Part shown: positions 32,965 to 42,687 of the stretch, piece after piece | Position numbering within the stretch: position 1 is the stretch's first letter | Layout: every line of letters begins with the position of its first letter | Assembly: GCF_025567195.1 (NCBI RefSeq) | Contig: NZ_JAOQJF010000009.1 | Coordinates: 62,001 to 126,000 of the forward strand | Length of the DNA: 64,000 nucleotides | Source: Alitiscatomonas aceti | Lineage (GTDB): Bacteria; Bacillota; Clostridia; Lachnospirales; Lachnospiraceae | Direction of reading: 5' to 3' | Program-made: the position numbers and the translations under genes | Notes under the pieces: model-generated | The model's database searches: none | The model's input: only the letters and a program-made list of their open reading frames with translations | What the model was told of the DNA's origin: nothing

Positions 32965-35088
32965 ATGTTGAAAAAAATGGCCCATTTTATTGTTCAAAGA
33001 GGAAGGATCATTGAAAAATTCTTTATTGCCATGACCATTCTCTGCGCCGTCTGTTACCCGTTTGTGGGCGTCAACTATGATCTGAGCAAGTATCTTCCAG
33101 ATTTTGCCCCCACCAAGCAGGCGCTGGATGTGATGGAGCAGGAATTCGGTTATCCCGGCATGGCCCGGATCATGGTAAAGGACGTGACCCTGCCGGAGGC
33201 CCGGACCATCCGCCAGAGGATCTCACGGGTGGATGGCGTGGACCTGGTGGTGGGTCCGGACCTGGCCGCCAATGTTTATTCCACAGATGCCTTTATAAAG
33301 AACAGCCTGACAGACCGGTTCTATAAAGATGGGAACGCGGTATACCAGATCATTTTTGAGGACGGGGATTCAGATGCCTCCACCCATAAGGCCATAAACG
33401 AGATCTATGGCATTGTGGGAAAAGACAGGGGATGCTTTGCCGGGAGCGCCGTTTCCAGTAAGGAGCGTCAGGAATCCATTACCCGGGAGATCGCCATGGC
33501 CATTGGAATGGCAGTGGTGATCATCTGGCTGATCCTGACCCTGACCACCACCTCATGGTTTGAGCCGTTCCTGTTTATCCTGGTCATGGCAGTGGCTATC
33601 GTGCTGAACATGGGCTCCAACATCATGTTCGGCAGGATCTCCTTCTTTACATTCTCCACAGCGGCGATCCTGCAGCTGGCGGTGTCCATGGACTATTCTA
33701 TTTTCCTTTTACATACGTATACGGCCATCAAACAGTCGGGAGTGGATTCACGTCCGGCCATGGAGGCCGCCATCGAGAAATCCTGCAGCTCGATCCTGGC
33801 CAGCGGCGCGACCACCATCGTGGGCTTCCTGGTCATTGCGCTGATGAAATTTACCATTGGCAGGGATGTGGGCTTCGTCCTTACCAAGGGGATCGTATGC
33901 AGCCTGGTGACGGTCCTGTTTCTGATGCCCACGCTGATCCTGCGGTTCGATAAGAAGATCGAGAAAACAGCCCACAGATCCTTCCTTCCGCCGCTGGACG
34001 GCCTGGGAAAGCTGATGTACAGGATCCGGATCCCGGTGCTGGCAGCAGCGGCCTTCTGTGCGGTCCCCTGTTACTTTGGACAGTCCATGAACTACTTTTA
34101 TTACGGGGACGACGCCCTGGGCTCCGGTCCAGGCACCCGGGTCTATGAGGACTCCCGGGCCATCGAGGACGTGTTTGGAAAGTCCAATGTGATCATCGCC
34201 ATGGTGCCCAACGGGAACGTCATAAAAGAGCGCAGGCTGACAGAGGAGCTGGAGGACCAGGAATTTATCGACTACGCCCTGTCCATGGCCGGGACTCTTC
34301 CCCAGGGGATCCCGGAAAGCTTTCTGCCGGAATCCGTTACAAAGCAGCTCCGGACCGGCTCTTACGCCAGGATCCTGATCTCCATGGAGAACAGGGAGGA
34401 GAGCAGTTACTCCTTCCAGTGCAGTGAAAAACTGACGGAGATCGTGAAAAAATATTATCCAGAGGACTCCTATGTGATCGGCATGACGCCCACCACCATG
34501 GATATCCGGGATATCCTGACCGACGATTACAACCGGGTATCCATCATTTCTCTGGCAGGAGTGGCCCTGGTGGTCATGCTGACCTTCCATTCGGTGATGG
34601 TGCCGGTCCTGGTCATCATCCCCATTGAGGTGGCCATTTACTTAAATATGACGATCCCCTATATCATTGGCGACAGCATGGTCTATATCGGCTACATCAT
34701 CGTAAGCTGCTTACAGCTGGGAGCCACCATTGATTACTCGATCCTTATGACAAACAACTATATGGAGTTCAGAGAGACCATGGGAAGCCGGGATGCGGCG
34801 GTCACAGCCATTGCCAAAAGCGCCATCTCCATCCTTACGTCCGGCGGGATCTTGACGGTGGTGGGGTATCTCCTTTATTTTACTTCCTCCATCCAGGCCA
34901 TTTCCCAGGTAGGAAGGCTGGTGGGAAGGGGCGCGCTGCTTTCTATGATCCTGGTGCTTTCGCTGCTTCCGGCGCTTCTGGCTGCCTTTGATAAGCCCAT
35001 CCGGCGCCAGCAGCAGAGGGCAGTGGAACGAAGGGCGCGGAGAATGGCGCGGCCGGGAAAACAAACATGCAGGGAGGTACAGGAATGA
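32965..35088 (+). CDS. MMPL/RND family exporter
   Basis: About 707 residues, two halves each with one helix, a large extracellular loop and a five-helix SSD-like bundle (12 helices in all). Seen: AVSMDYSIFLLHTY in the first half and LGATIDYSILMTNNYMEF in the second, the paired GxxxDY proton-relay motifs of MMPL/HAE2 proteins. Proton-driven export of lipids or amphiphiles is the family role. I prefer the ATG at 32965, because GAGGA at 32951-32955 touches the earlier ATG at 32956. The 3' end overlaps the next gene (ATGA). Confidence 0.9.
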   Translation: MLKKMAHFIVQRGRIIEKFFIAMTILCAVCYPFVGVNYDLSKYLPDFAPTKQALDVMEQEFGYPGMARIMVKDVTLPEARTIRQRISRVDGVDLVVGPDLAANVYSTDAFIKNSLTDRFYKDGNAVYQIIFEDGDSDASTHKAINEIYGIVGKDRGCFAGSAVSSKERQESITREIAMAIGMAVVIIWLILTLTTTSWFEPFLFILVMAVAIVLNMGSNIMFGRISFFTFSTAAILQLAVSMDYSIFLLHTYTAIKQSGVDSRPAMEAAIEKSCSSILASGATTIVGFLVIALMKFTIGRDVGFVLTKGIVCSLVTVLFLMPTLILRFDKKIEKTAHRSFLPPLDGLGKLMYRIRIPVLAAAAFCAVPCYFGQSMNYFYYGDDALGSGPGTRVYEDSRAIEDVFGKSNVIIAMVPNGNVIKERRLTEELEDQEFIDYALSMAGTLPQGIPESFLPESVTKQLRTGSYARILISMENREESSYSFQCSEKLTEIVKKYYPEDSYVIGMTPTTMDIRDILTDDYNRVSIISLAGVALVVMLTFHSVMVPVLVIIPIEVAIYLNMTIPYIIGDSMVYIGYIIVSCLQLGATIDYSILMTNNYMEFRETMGSRDAAVTAIAKSAISILTSGGILTVVGYLLYFTSSIQAISQVGRLVGRGALLSMILVLSLLPALLAAFDKPIRRQQQRAVERRARRMARPGKQTCREVQE

Positions 35089-37331
35089 AAGGTATGGATA
35101 AAAAGATAAAGAGAGCCGTCAGCGGGACCCTGGCGGCAGTGATGGCGGCGTCTGCCGGGATCGCCAGCTTCGGCGCGGCCGGAGTTCCGGTCTGCGACGA
35201 GGCCATGTACGTGACCATGGACCCCTACGGAGGCATATCGGAAGCCAGTGTGGTGAAAAGCTATGAGCTTCATGGGGCCAGAGAGATCACAGACCGGGGC
35301 ACCTACCAGGCGGTCCATAACATGACCGGGATGGAGGAGCCGGAGGTGGACGGGGATACGGTGATCTTCCGTCTTCTGGAGGAGCCGGAGAACGACAGGT
35401 TCTATTTTGAAGGCCGCATGGAGCCGGAGGAGGTTTCGGAGACCCTGCCCTGGGATATCGCCGTGTCCTACCGTTTAAACGGCGTGGAGCGGAGGCTGGA
35501 GGAGCTGGCCCATGAAAAGGGCGTCTTAAAAATCTCCATTGACGCGGTGCCCAACACCGGTACCAGCGAATATTTCAGAAATAATATGACCATGGAGATC
35601 GCCGCCGTGGTGGACATGGACCAGAACCTCAGCGTGGAGGCTCCGGGAGCCCAGATCCAGTCCATTGGCAGCATGAAGACCGTGCTGTTTATGGTGATGC
35701 CCGGGGAGGAGCAGCATTTTGAGCTGGAGATCGGCAGCAATGACCTGGAGTTTTCCGGTCTGCTGTTTCTCATGGCTCCGGTGACCATCAGCCAGCTGGA
35801 GCGGCTGGAGGATCTTAGGAAGGCCAGGGACACGGTGAAGGATTCTGCAGACGCCATCGGGGACAGCCTGGACGTGGTCCTGGACAGTCTGGACGGACTC
35901 CAGGGAGGCCTGGGGAGCACGGTGGAGGGCCTGGGACAGCTGGACCGGTCCCGACAGATCCTTTCAGACGCCAAGGGAGGGATCTATGTAGACGCCGATC
36001 AGGCCCTGGCTCTTTTAAAGGAGCTGTCTGACCGGGGGATCCCCTTCCCGGCCTATGTGGAGGAGGCCAGAAAGGCCCTGGAGGATATGAATGGGGAATT
36101 AAATTCCATGAACACCTCGGTCCAGGCCCTGGACGACCAGCTGGAGAGCCTGGGCTACGGGCTTAAGCATGTGACCATGGACTTAAACGATACCGCAGAT
36201 CTTCTTTATGATACCCGCCATGATGTGGGAGATCTGGAGGATGGGCTGGCAAGGCTCAGGAAGGATCTGGAGGAGCTGAAGGAGAAAAAAGAGGCCGTCA
36301 GGAAGCGGGTGGCAGAGCTTAAGAAAGTGATCGCCAGATTAAAGGAGCTCCAGGAGCAGATCCAGGGCCATGGAGACGTTCTGGGGATCTCCGACCAGGA
36401 ACGGGAGGAACTGATGGAGCAGCTTTCCGGATTCTGCGGCGGCTTTGCGGATGAGGGCTGGGAGAAGTATGAAGCGATTACAGCCAGCGGCTCCGACGCG
36501 GTCGGGGACGCTCTCGGAGACCTGGCCGGCGTGGGGACCGAGATCGCCGGAAAAGGGCTTTCCAGGCTGATCGGGGCCCTGGAGGCCCTGGTGGGAGCGG
36601 CTGAAAAGCCATCCAGGCTGGAATCCATGATCGGATCTGTGACCCAGTCCATTTCCACCCTGGAGCATATCATTTACCGGGTACACCGGGACGGGGAATC
36701 CCTGGAAAATGTCCTGAGCGATACGGGCGATGTGGCCGATACCCTGAGGCATACAGCGGCCACGGGCCAGAGTCTGGTGGAGCATGTGGACCGGCTCACC
36801 GGGATCTTAAATACGTATCACGGCACAGCCTCTTCGTCCCTTAAGGATACGGGGCTTCTGATCGACAGCGCCGTGCAGGGGACGGACGCCATGCACACCC
36901 TGCTTTCCAACGTGGAGGAAAGCCTTAAAAAAGCCGGAGAGCCCCTGGATGCAGGAACGAAAAAGACCATTGAGGGCTTAAGCTCCGCCCTTTCCGCAGC
37001 TCTTTCCGGGCTTTCTGAGACCGGAGTGATCCGGGATGCGAAAAATACCGTGGAGGATCTGGCTGATGAAAAATGGGAGGAATATACGGGAGAGGATATG
37101 ACCATTCTCAATGCCGATATCCATGCAGAAAAGGTTTCCTTTACCTCCGGGGAGAATCCGGAGCCCCAGAGCCTCCAGATCATCCTGCGGACGGAGGGCA
37201 CAAAGGAAACAGAGGAAGACAGTGTACCGGCCATGAGTGAGGATTTCCAGGCTGAGGGAAACATCTTCCAGCGTCTCTGGAGCATCCTGGTGAGGATTGC
37301 AGAGGCCGTGGCCGGAGTTTTCCGGGGATAG
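35085..37331 (+). CDS. Secreted coiled-coil partner of the MMPL exporter
   Basis: 748 residues from the ATG at 35085, coupled to the MMPL stop. Signal-like segment VSGTLAAVMAASAGIASFGAAG; about residues 35-230 are beta-rich; about 230-650 are long heptad helices (LRKDLEELKEKKEAVRKRVAELKKVIARLK, read in pieces) with Asp/Leu-rich repeats resembling YhgE/Pip-type extracellular stalks; the C-terminus WSILVRIAEAVAGVFRG may be a weak amphipathic anchor. No enzyme motif. It probably forms an extracellular or wall-spanning accessory to the exporter, but this is inferred from the operon only. Confidence 0.7.
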   Translation: MKGMDKKIKRAVSGTLAAVMAASAGIASFGAAGVPVCDEAMYVTMDPYGGISEASVVKSYELHGAREITDRGTYQAVHNMTGMEEPEVDGDTVIFRLLEEPENDRFYFEGRMEPEEVSETLPWDIAVSYRLNGVERRLEELAHEKGVLKISIDAVPNTGTSEYFRNNMTMEIAAVVDMDQNLSVEAPGAQIQSIGSMKTVLFMVMPGEEQHFELEIGSNDLEFSGLLFLMAPVTISQLERLEDLRKARDTVKDSADAIGDSLDVVLDSLDGLQGGLGSTVEGLGQLDRSRQILSDAKGGIYVDADQALALLKELSDRGIPFPAYVEEARKALEDMNGELNSMNTSVQALDDQLESLGYGLKHVTMDLNDTADLLYDTRHDVGDLEDGLARLRKDLEELKEKKEAVRKRVAELKKVIARLKELQEQIQGHGDVLGISDQEREELMEQLSGFCGGFADEGWEKYEAITASGSDAVGDALGDLAGVGTEIAGKGLSRLIGALEALVGAAEKPSRLESMIGSVTQSISTLEHIIYRVHRDGESLENVLSDTGDVADTLRHTAATGQSLVEHVDRLTGILNTYHGTASSSLKDTGLLIDSAVQGTDAMHTLLSNVEESLKKAGEPLDAGTKKTIEGLSSALSAALSGLSETGVIRDAKNTVEDLADEKWEEYTGEDMTILNADIHAEKVSFTSGENPEPQSLQIILRTEGTKETEEDSVPAMSEDFQAEGNIFQRLWSILVRIAEAVAGVFRG

Positions 37332-37437
37332 TGGAGAAATGTAAGGAGTCCGTAAGCAAACGTTAAAATATGGAAGGGGGAATTCTGGTATAATAAAAGA
37401 AACAAATGAAAGCTGCTGAGAAAGGAGGGAGGAACAG

Positions 37438-37881
37438 GTGACATGGAAGAAGAAATGGATCCTGCCCTGCCTCCTGGCAGTTTTTCTGACGGGCTGCCAG
37501 GGTGGGAAACAAGAAATCCCATATATCAGCGATGGAAGCGTTTCTTGGGATGCAGTGGAAAAGGCTGAGATCTACGGAGGCGGCTGCGCCGTCCCGCCCA
37601 CGGGAACCATAAGTGGAGAAAACGGACTTGAGGAGCTGGTGGAGGCAGCGCTGGAGACAGAGGGATACCGGCTGCTGCCGGAAAAGGAATGGCTGGAGGG
37701 GACCATGGACCTCTGGGTGAGATTCGATAACGGGGTGGTTATCGGTCTGTACCAGGATGCGAATTATGGATATATCGGCACGGAGCTGGATGTCATCGGG
37801 GAGGGACCCTTCTATTCGTTTCCAGAGAAATTTTATGACCTGGCATTCCAGGCAAAGGAACAGCAGTCTGCGGACCAGTGA
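37438..37881 (+). CDS. Small lipoprotein of unknown function
   Basis: 147 residues. GTG start at 37438 after AGGAGGGAGG; lipobox LTGC at residues 17-20. The mature part has SWDAVEKAEIYGGG and a C-terminal NGVVIGLYQDANYGYIG region; no family recognised. A TATAAT at 37389-37394 lies upstream. Its end overlaps the region before the macro-domain gene by spacing of 11 bases, so they may be cotranscribed. Confidence 0.72.
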   Translation: MTWKKKWILPCLLAVFLTGCQGGKQEIPYISDGSVSWDAVEKAEIYGGGCAVPPTGTISGENGLEELVEAALETEGYRLLPEKEWLEGTMDLWVRFDNGVVIGLYQDANYGYIGTELDVIGEGPFYSFPEKFYDLAFQAKEQQSADQ

Positions 37882-37892
37882 GAGGAGAGACT

Positions 37893-38447
37893 ATGGAATT
37901 TATGGAAAACAATGAGAACCAAAGACAGAAAGCGGCCGCCTCCCGCTTCTCCATCGTCCAGGGAGATATCACAACGTTTGCTGTGGACGCCATTGCCAAC
38001 GCGGCCAATACTAGCCTTCTGGGCGGAGGCGGAGTGGACGGCGCCATCCACCGGGCGGCAGGTCCGGAGCTTTTGGCAGAATGCCGGACCCTGGGCGGCT
38101 GTGCCACCGGCCAGGCAAAGCTCACTGGCGGTTACCGGCTTCCAGCCCGTTTCGTGCTCCATACGCCGGGGCCTGTCTGGAACGGCGGAGGAGACGGAGA
38201 GGAAGCTCTGTTAAAAAGCTGTTACGAAAGCTGCCTTAAGCTGGTGGCAGAGAATGGATGCAAAACCGTGGCCTTTCCGTCCATCAGTACGGGGATCTAT
38301 GGATTTCCCCTGGAGAAGGCCGCTCCCATCGCCGTGGGGACCATTCTCCGGTTTTTGGAGGACCACCAGGATATGGAGGTGCAGATGGTCTGCTTTGACG
38401 GCCGGACCAGGAACGCTTATGAGGAGGCGTTTAAGGACTGGGGATAA
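37893..38447 (+). CDS. Macro-domain protein (ADP-ribose/O-acetyl-ADP-ribose hydrolase)
   Basis: 184 residues. Macro-domain signatures: VQGDITTFAVDAIANAANTSLLGGGGVDGAIH (seen in parts, ADP-ribose binding with Asn-Ala-Ala-Asn), GCATGQAKLTGGYRLPARFVLHTPGP, and AFPSISTGIYGFP (phosphate loop). Similar in length and order to YmdB-type O-acetyl-ADP-ribose deacetylases that may also reverse protein or nucleic-acid ADP-ribosylation. The ATG at 37893 has GAGGAG upstream. Confidence 0.92.
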   Translation: MEFMENNENQRQKAAASRFSIVQGDITTFAVDAIANAANTSLLGGGGVDGAIHRAAGPELLAECRTLGGCATGQAKLTGGYRLPARFVLHTPGPVWNGGGDGEEALLKSCYESCLKLVAENGCKTVAFPSISTGIYGFPLEKAAPIAVGTILRFLEDHQDMEVQMVCFDGRTRNAYEEAFKDWG

Positions 38448-38468
38448 ACGGAGGGAGGAGGAAGGAAA

Positions 38469-38834
38469 ATGGGAATTCTTGGAAATGTTTTATGGTTTAT
38501 TTTTGGAGGAGCCATCGGGGGCCTAAGCTGGTGCCTGACGGGCTGCCTCTGGTGCATCACTGTCATTGGGATCCCGGTGGGGCTCCAATGCTTTAAGCTG
38601 GCGTCCTTAAGCTTTTTCCCTTTTGGGAAGGAGGTTCGGTACGGCGGAGGCGCAGGCTCCTTTCTTCTGAACGTGATCTGGCTTCTGGTATCGGGGCTTC
38701 CCCTGGCCCTGGAGCATGTGGCCATGGGCCTGCTCCTCTGTGTGACCATTCTGGGGATCCCCTTCGGTCTCCAGCAGTTTAAGCTGGCAAAGCTGGCTCT
38801 CCTGCCCTTTGGGGCAGAGGTGGTCATCCTGTGA
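38469..38834 (+). CDS. YccF-domain inner membrane protein
   Basis: 121 residues made of two similar halves (ITVIGIPVGLQCFKLASLSFFPFG and VTILGIPFGLQQFKLAKLALLPFG), each the YccF/DUF307 repeat with helices. Function of YccF is not established. GGAGGAGGAA precedes the ATG. Last gene before a bidirectional terminator. Confidence 0.88.
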   Translation: MGILGNVLWFIFGGAIGGLSWCLTGCLWCITVIGIPVGLQCFKLASLSFFPFGKEVRYGGGAGSFLLNVIWLLVSGLPLALEHVAMGLLLCVTILGIPFGLQQFKLAKLALLPFGAEVVIL

Positions 38835-38848
38835 TCAGACTGGAACGG

Positions 38849-38920
38849 AAAAAGCCGTCCGGCTTCCGGCCGGAGTACGTTTTCACACGTATTCCGGAGA
38901 GGGAAGCCGGACGGCTTTTT
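38849..38920. terminator. Bidirectional terminator between yccF and the abgT-like pseudogene
   Basis: AAAAAGCCGTCCGGCTTCC at the left pairs with GGAAGCCGGACGGCTTTTT at the right; an inner CCGGAGTACG/CACGTATTCCGG stem extends it. A-run and T-run flank the stem, so it works for both converging genes. Confidence 0.88.
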
Positions 38921-38947
38921 ATATGGCAGGATCCTGCCATGCAGAAG

Positions 38948-40480
38948 CTACATGGCTGCGGGCATGAATACATTGATGCCGGGGCCGATGGGAAGGTCTA
39001 AAAGCATCCAGGCAACCAGTAAGAGGATCCAGAAGACCTCCAGGATCACGGCTACCATCAGGTTGCAGGAGATGATCTGGCCGATCTTTAAGTTCTTATC
39101 GTACTTGGCCTGGGCCACGCTTAAAAGCATCCAGAGATAAGCGGAGGTGGGGCCGAAGAGGTTTCCAGCGGAGTCGCCCAGACGGTAAATGATCTGGGTA
39201 AAGCCGGGATGGTAGTCCAGCAGCAGGAACATGGGAACGAAGATCGGAGCGAAGATCGCCCATTTTGCAGAGCCGGAGCTGAAGAATACGTCCACCAGGG
39301 TTACGAGGATAATGAAGCCGATGCACATGGGGATCCCCGTAAAGCCGATGCTTTCCAGGAAATCTGCGCCTGCAATGGCGGACATGGCTCCCAGGTTGGT
39401 CCAGGAGAACAGGCCCTGGAACTGTCCGCAGAAGAAACAGAAGCCCACGTAGGTACCCATGGCAGCCATCTGCTTCACAATGGCCTTATGGATATCCACC
39501 AGTCCCTTAAAGTTTCCGGAGGCATAGCCGTAGGAAACGCCTGCGATGACGAACAGAAGGAAGATAATGGGGATCAGGCCCTTTAAGAACGGAGAACCGA
39601 TGAGGCCGCCGTCCTCGGCTGCAATGACTCCTGTGAAGAACAGGACCAGCAGACAGGCCACATAGACCAGGGTCGAGATCCCGGAGGCCCGGAGCCCCTT
39701 TTTCTCAGACGGAGTCAGGTCTTCCATTTTTTCCAGTTCGCCGTGGTAAACGCCGAATCTGGGCTCCACGATCTTCTGTACAAGGATTCCGATAACGACT
39801 ACACAGAGAACAGTGGAAGCGATCTTAAAGATCCAGTTGCAGGTCACGTCCACGGTGAAAGCGGAATCGCCCATAAAGGAGGCCAGGGTATCGTTGGTGA
39901 TCCCCATAAGGAGCGTATCTGTACCGGAGATGACCGGATTGGCGGCGTAGCCCACCTAGGCTCCGATATAGCCGCAGATCATACCGGCCACCGGATGCTT
40001 TCCAACACCCATGAAGGCCATGGCAGCCAGGGGCGGTACCATAACGCTGGCGGCGTCGGAGGCCAGGTTTCCGATGATGCCGATGAGCACGCATACATAG
40101 GGGACCAGGGCAGCGGGAACATTTTTCATGGAGCTTCTTAAAAGAGAATTGAGCATCCCGGCTTCCTCACAGATACCGGTGCCGATGGTCATGGTAAGCA
40201 CAAGACCAAGGGGGGCGAAGCCGGTGAAGTTTTTCACCATATTGTCCAGGAACCAGAGAAGGCCTTCTTTTGAAAAGAAGTTCTTTGACATGACGATCTC
40301 TCCGGTGGCCGGATTGGTGAGACTGGTTCCCAGGAAAGTGAAGATCGTTCCCAGGATGGCCACAATAAAGAACAGGAACACGAACAGCATGGTCGGCGGC
40401 GGCAGCTTATTGCAGACAGTCTCAACTCCGTCCATGAAACGGGCCAGCAACGGTTTCTTCTCTACGGTCTTTTCTTTCAT
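38948..40480 (-). pseudogene. AbgT-family transporter interrupted by one in-frame amber codon
   Basis: Full-length frame of about 510 residues, typical of AbgT (p-aminobenzoyl-glutamate or antimetabolite transport), split by TAG at 39956-39958. Before the stop: PPTMLFVFLFFIVAILGTIF and GHAPVAGM-like membrane segments ending ICGYIGA; after it: VGYAANPVISGTDTLLMGIT, the continuation in the same frame. The second part has a plausible internal start (GTG read as M) but no ribosome site. Everything else is intact, so the change is recent, or the base is an error, or readthrough occurs. The start at 40480 has a GGGGGA site. Confidence 0.85.
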
Positions 40481-40524
40481 GGCATTTCCCCCTTTAGTAA
40501 ATATTTGGAAAAAGTGTGTTGAAT

Positions 40525-40553
40525 ACTATACCATGATATCATATATTGTACAA
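40525..40553 (-). promoter_or_regulatory. Promoter of the abgT-like gene
   Basis: Minus strand TTGTAC (40548-40553), 17-base spacer, TATAGT (40525-40530). Confidence 0.6.
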
Positions 40554-40672
40554 AGAATCCAGGGAAATTTCCGATATTTAGCAGATAATTAGCATATTAT
40601 ATTGAAAACATGGAGGTGTTACACAAAAACCACAAACGATTCGGAATGTTTTGTATCAGGCTGGAAACATGG

Positions 40673-40712
40673 TCCCGCCAGTCTTGAAAATCCGGCGGGA
40701 TTGTAGTAAAAT
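40673..40712 (+). promoter_or_regulatory. Promoter of the flavodiiron gene with overlapping dyad
   Basis: TTGAAA (40684-40689), 17-base spacer, TAAAAT (40707-40712). TCCCGCC (40673-40679) and GGCGGGA (40694-40700) form an inverted repeat around the -35, a likely operator. The remainder of the 40481-40785 gap is AT-rich with no gene. Confidence 0.55.
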
Positions 40713-40785
40713 TAACATTGTATGCAGCGGCGCGGAACGCGCAGGGACAGACAATGGATTCAATAAGAAAAGGAGAATGAGATCT

Positions 40786-42579
40786 GTGTATATTACCGAC
40801 GATATCATTTATGCAGGCGTCAACGACCATCAGGTGGATCTGTTTGAGGGACAGTATCAGGTCCCAAATGGAATGGCCTACAATTCCTATGTGATAAAAG
40901 ATGAAAAAATTGCCGTTATGGATACGGTGGATGGAAAGTTCACCCATGAATGGCTGGACAATGTGGAGAAGGCCCTGGCAGGAAGAAAGCCGGATTATCT
41001 GGTGGTCCAGCATATGGAGCCGGACCACTCGGCCAATATCCAGAATTTTATGAAGGCCTATCCAGAGGCAGTGATCGTGGCCAATGCAAAGACCTTCTGT
41101 ATGGTTGGGAATTTCTTCCGCTCCATGGATTTAGAGAGCCGGACCCTGGAGGTGAAAAACGGGGACAGCCTTTCCCTGGGAAAACATGTGTTAAATTTTG
41201 TGTTTGCTCCCATGGTCCACTGGCCGGAGGTCATGGTGACCTATGACAGCACGGATAAGGTCCTGTTTTCTGCCGACGGCTTCGGAAAATTCGGGGCTCT
41301 GGATGTGGAAGAGGACTGGGATGACGAGGCGAGACGGTATTATATCGGGATCGTGGGCAAGTATGGGGCACAGGTGCAGAACCTGTTAAAGGCGGCCTCT
41401 GCGCTGGATATCCAGACCATCTGCCCCCTGCACGGACCGGTGTTAAAGGAAAATCTGGGCCACTATCTGGAAAAATACCATACCTGGTCTTCCTACGGGG
41501 TGGAGGACGACGGCGTGGTCATCGCTTATACATCCGTATATGGAAATACGAAAAAGGCGGCTGAGACGCTGGCAGCGAAGCTGACGGAAAAGGGCTGCCC
41601 CAGAGTGGTCTTATGCGATCTGGCCCGGATGGATATGTCAAAGGCTGTGGAAAACGCCTTCCGTTACGGCAAGCTGGTACTGGCCACCACCACCTATAAT
41701 GCCGATATTTTCCCCTTCATGCGGGAATTCATCGACCATCTGACGGAGCGGGGCTTTAAAAAGCGCACGGTGGGACTGATGGAAAACGGCTCCTGGGCTC
41801 CCATGGCAGCAAAGATCATGAAGGGAATGCTGGAGGGCTCCAAGGACATCACCTGGCTCAATACGACTGTAAAGATCACCTCCTCCTTAAGCGAGGATAA
41901 TTTAAAGGAGATCGATACCATGGCCGAGGAGCTGTGCCGGGAGTATATCGCCAGATCCGATGAAAAGGCCAATAAGCACGACATGACCGCTTTATTTAAG
42001 ATCGGCTACGGTCTTTATGTGGTCACCTCCAACGACGGGACCAGGGATAATGGACTGATCGTCAATACGGTGAGCCAGCTGACGGATAATCCGTTCCGGG
42101 TGGAGGTGAACATCAATAAGGCCAATTATTCCCATCATGTGATCAAAAAGACAGGGATCTTAAACGTCAACTGTCTGTCTGTGGAAGCGCCCTTTGAGGT
42201 ATTCCAGAATTTCGGCTTCCAGAGCGGACGGAACGTGGATAAATTTGAAAGCTGGGAGACATGCCGGTCCGATAACGGTCTGGTGTTCCTTCCCAAGTAC
42301 ATCAACGCCTTCATGTCCTTAAAGGTGGAGCAGTACGTGGATCTGGATACCCACGGCATGTTCATCTGTACCGTTACAGAGGCCCGTGTCATGAGCGATA
42401 AGGAGACCATGACCTATACGTATTACCAGAAGAATGTGAAGCCGAAGCCGGAAACAGACGGCAAAAAGGGCTTTGTCTGCAAGATCTGCGGATACATTTA
42501 TGAGGGAGATACCCTTCCCGACGACTATATTTGTCCCTTATGCAAGCATGGAGCGGCGGATTTTGAGCCCATCGGGTAA
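40786..42579 (+). CDS. Flavodiiron protein fused to flavin reductase and rubredoxin domains
   Basis: About 597 residues in four domains: metallo-beta-lactamase-like diiron domain (1-240, HMEPDHSANI metal motif), flavodoxin (250-395, YTSVYGNTKKAAE), flavin-reductase-like domain (405-555, VVTSNDGTRDNGLIVNTV and NFGFQSGRNVDKF) and C-terminal rubredoxin (CKICGYIYEG and CPLCKHG). Reduces O2 to water or NO to N2O with electrons passed internally. The last two domains correspond to Hrb, the separate electron donor of FprA in Moorella, which also occurs alone here at 54610-55254. Start: the GTG at 40786 is ten bases after AGGAG; the ATG at 40777 is too close to that site. Confidence 0.9.
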   Translation: MYITDDIIYAGVNDHQVDLFEGQYQVPNGMAYNSYVIKDEKIAVMDTVDGKFTHEWLDNVEKALAGRKPDYLVVQHMEPDHSANIQNFMKAYPEAVIVANAKTFCMVGNFFRSMDLESRTLEVKNGDSLSLGKHVLNFVFAPMVHWPEVMVTYDSTDKVLFSADGFGKFGALDVEEDWDDEARRYYIGIVGKYGAQVQNLLKAASALDIQTICPLHGPVLKENLGHYLEKYHTWSSYGVEDDGVVIAYTSVYGNTKKAAETLAAKLTEKGCPRVVLCDLARMDMSKAVENAFRYGKLVLATTTYNADIFPFMREFIDHLTERGFKKRTVGLMENGSWAPMAAKIMKGMLEGSKDITWLNTTVKITSSLSEDNLKEIDTMAEELCREYIARSDEKANKHDMTALFKIGYGLYVVTSNDGTRDNGLIVNTVSQLTDNPFRVEVNINKANYSHHVIKKTGILNVNCLSVEAPFEVFQNFGFQSGRNVDKFESWETCRSDNGLVFLPKYINAFMSLKVEQYVDLDTHGMFICTVTEARVMSDKETMTYTYYQKNVKPKPETDGKKGFVCKICGYIYEGDTLPDDYICPLCKHGAADFEPIG

Positions 42580-42593
42580 ATATCAGGTTTTTC

Positions 42594-42621
42594 TTGCAAT
42601 CTGGAAAAATCGTGGTATGAT
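42594..42621 (+). promoter_or_regulatory. Promoter of the thiC operon
   Basis: TTGCAA (42594-42599), 16-base spacer, TATGAT (42616-42621), about 70 bases before the TPP aptamer. Confidence 0.55.
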
Positions 42622-42687
42622 AATACCATGCACATCAGATGTGCCGGGGCCGCACAGAAGGGCGGAACTGTAAATTGAATATGGAAA

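Noticed and set aside
39956..39958. Amber codon as pyrrolysine
   Set aside because: AbgT transporters do not use pyrrolysine, no pyl gene is seen, and the position is not catalytic; nonsense mutation or error is simpler.
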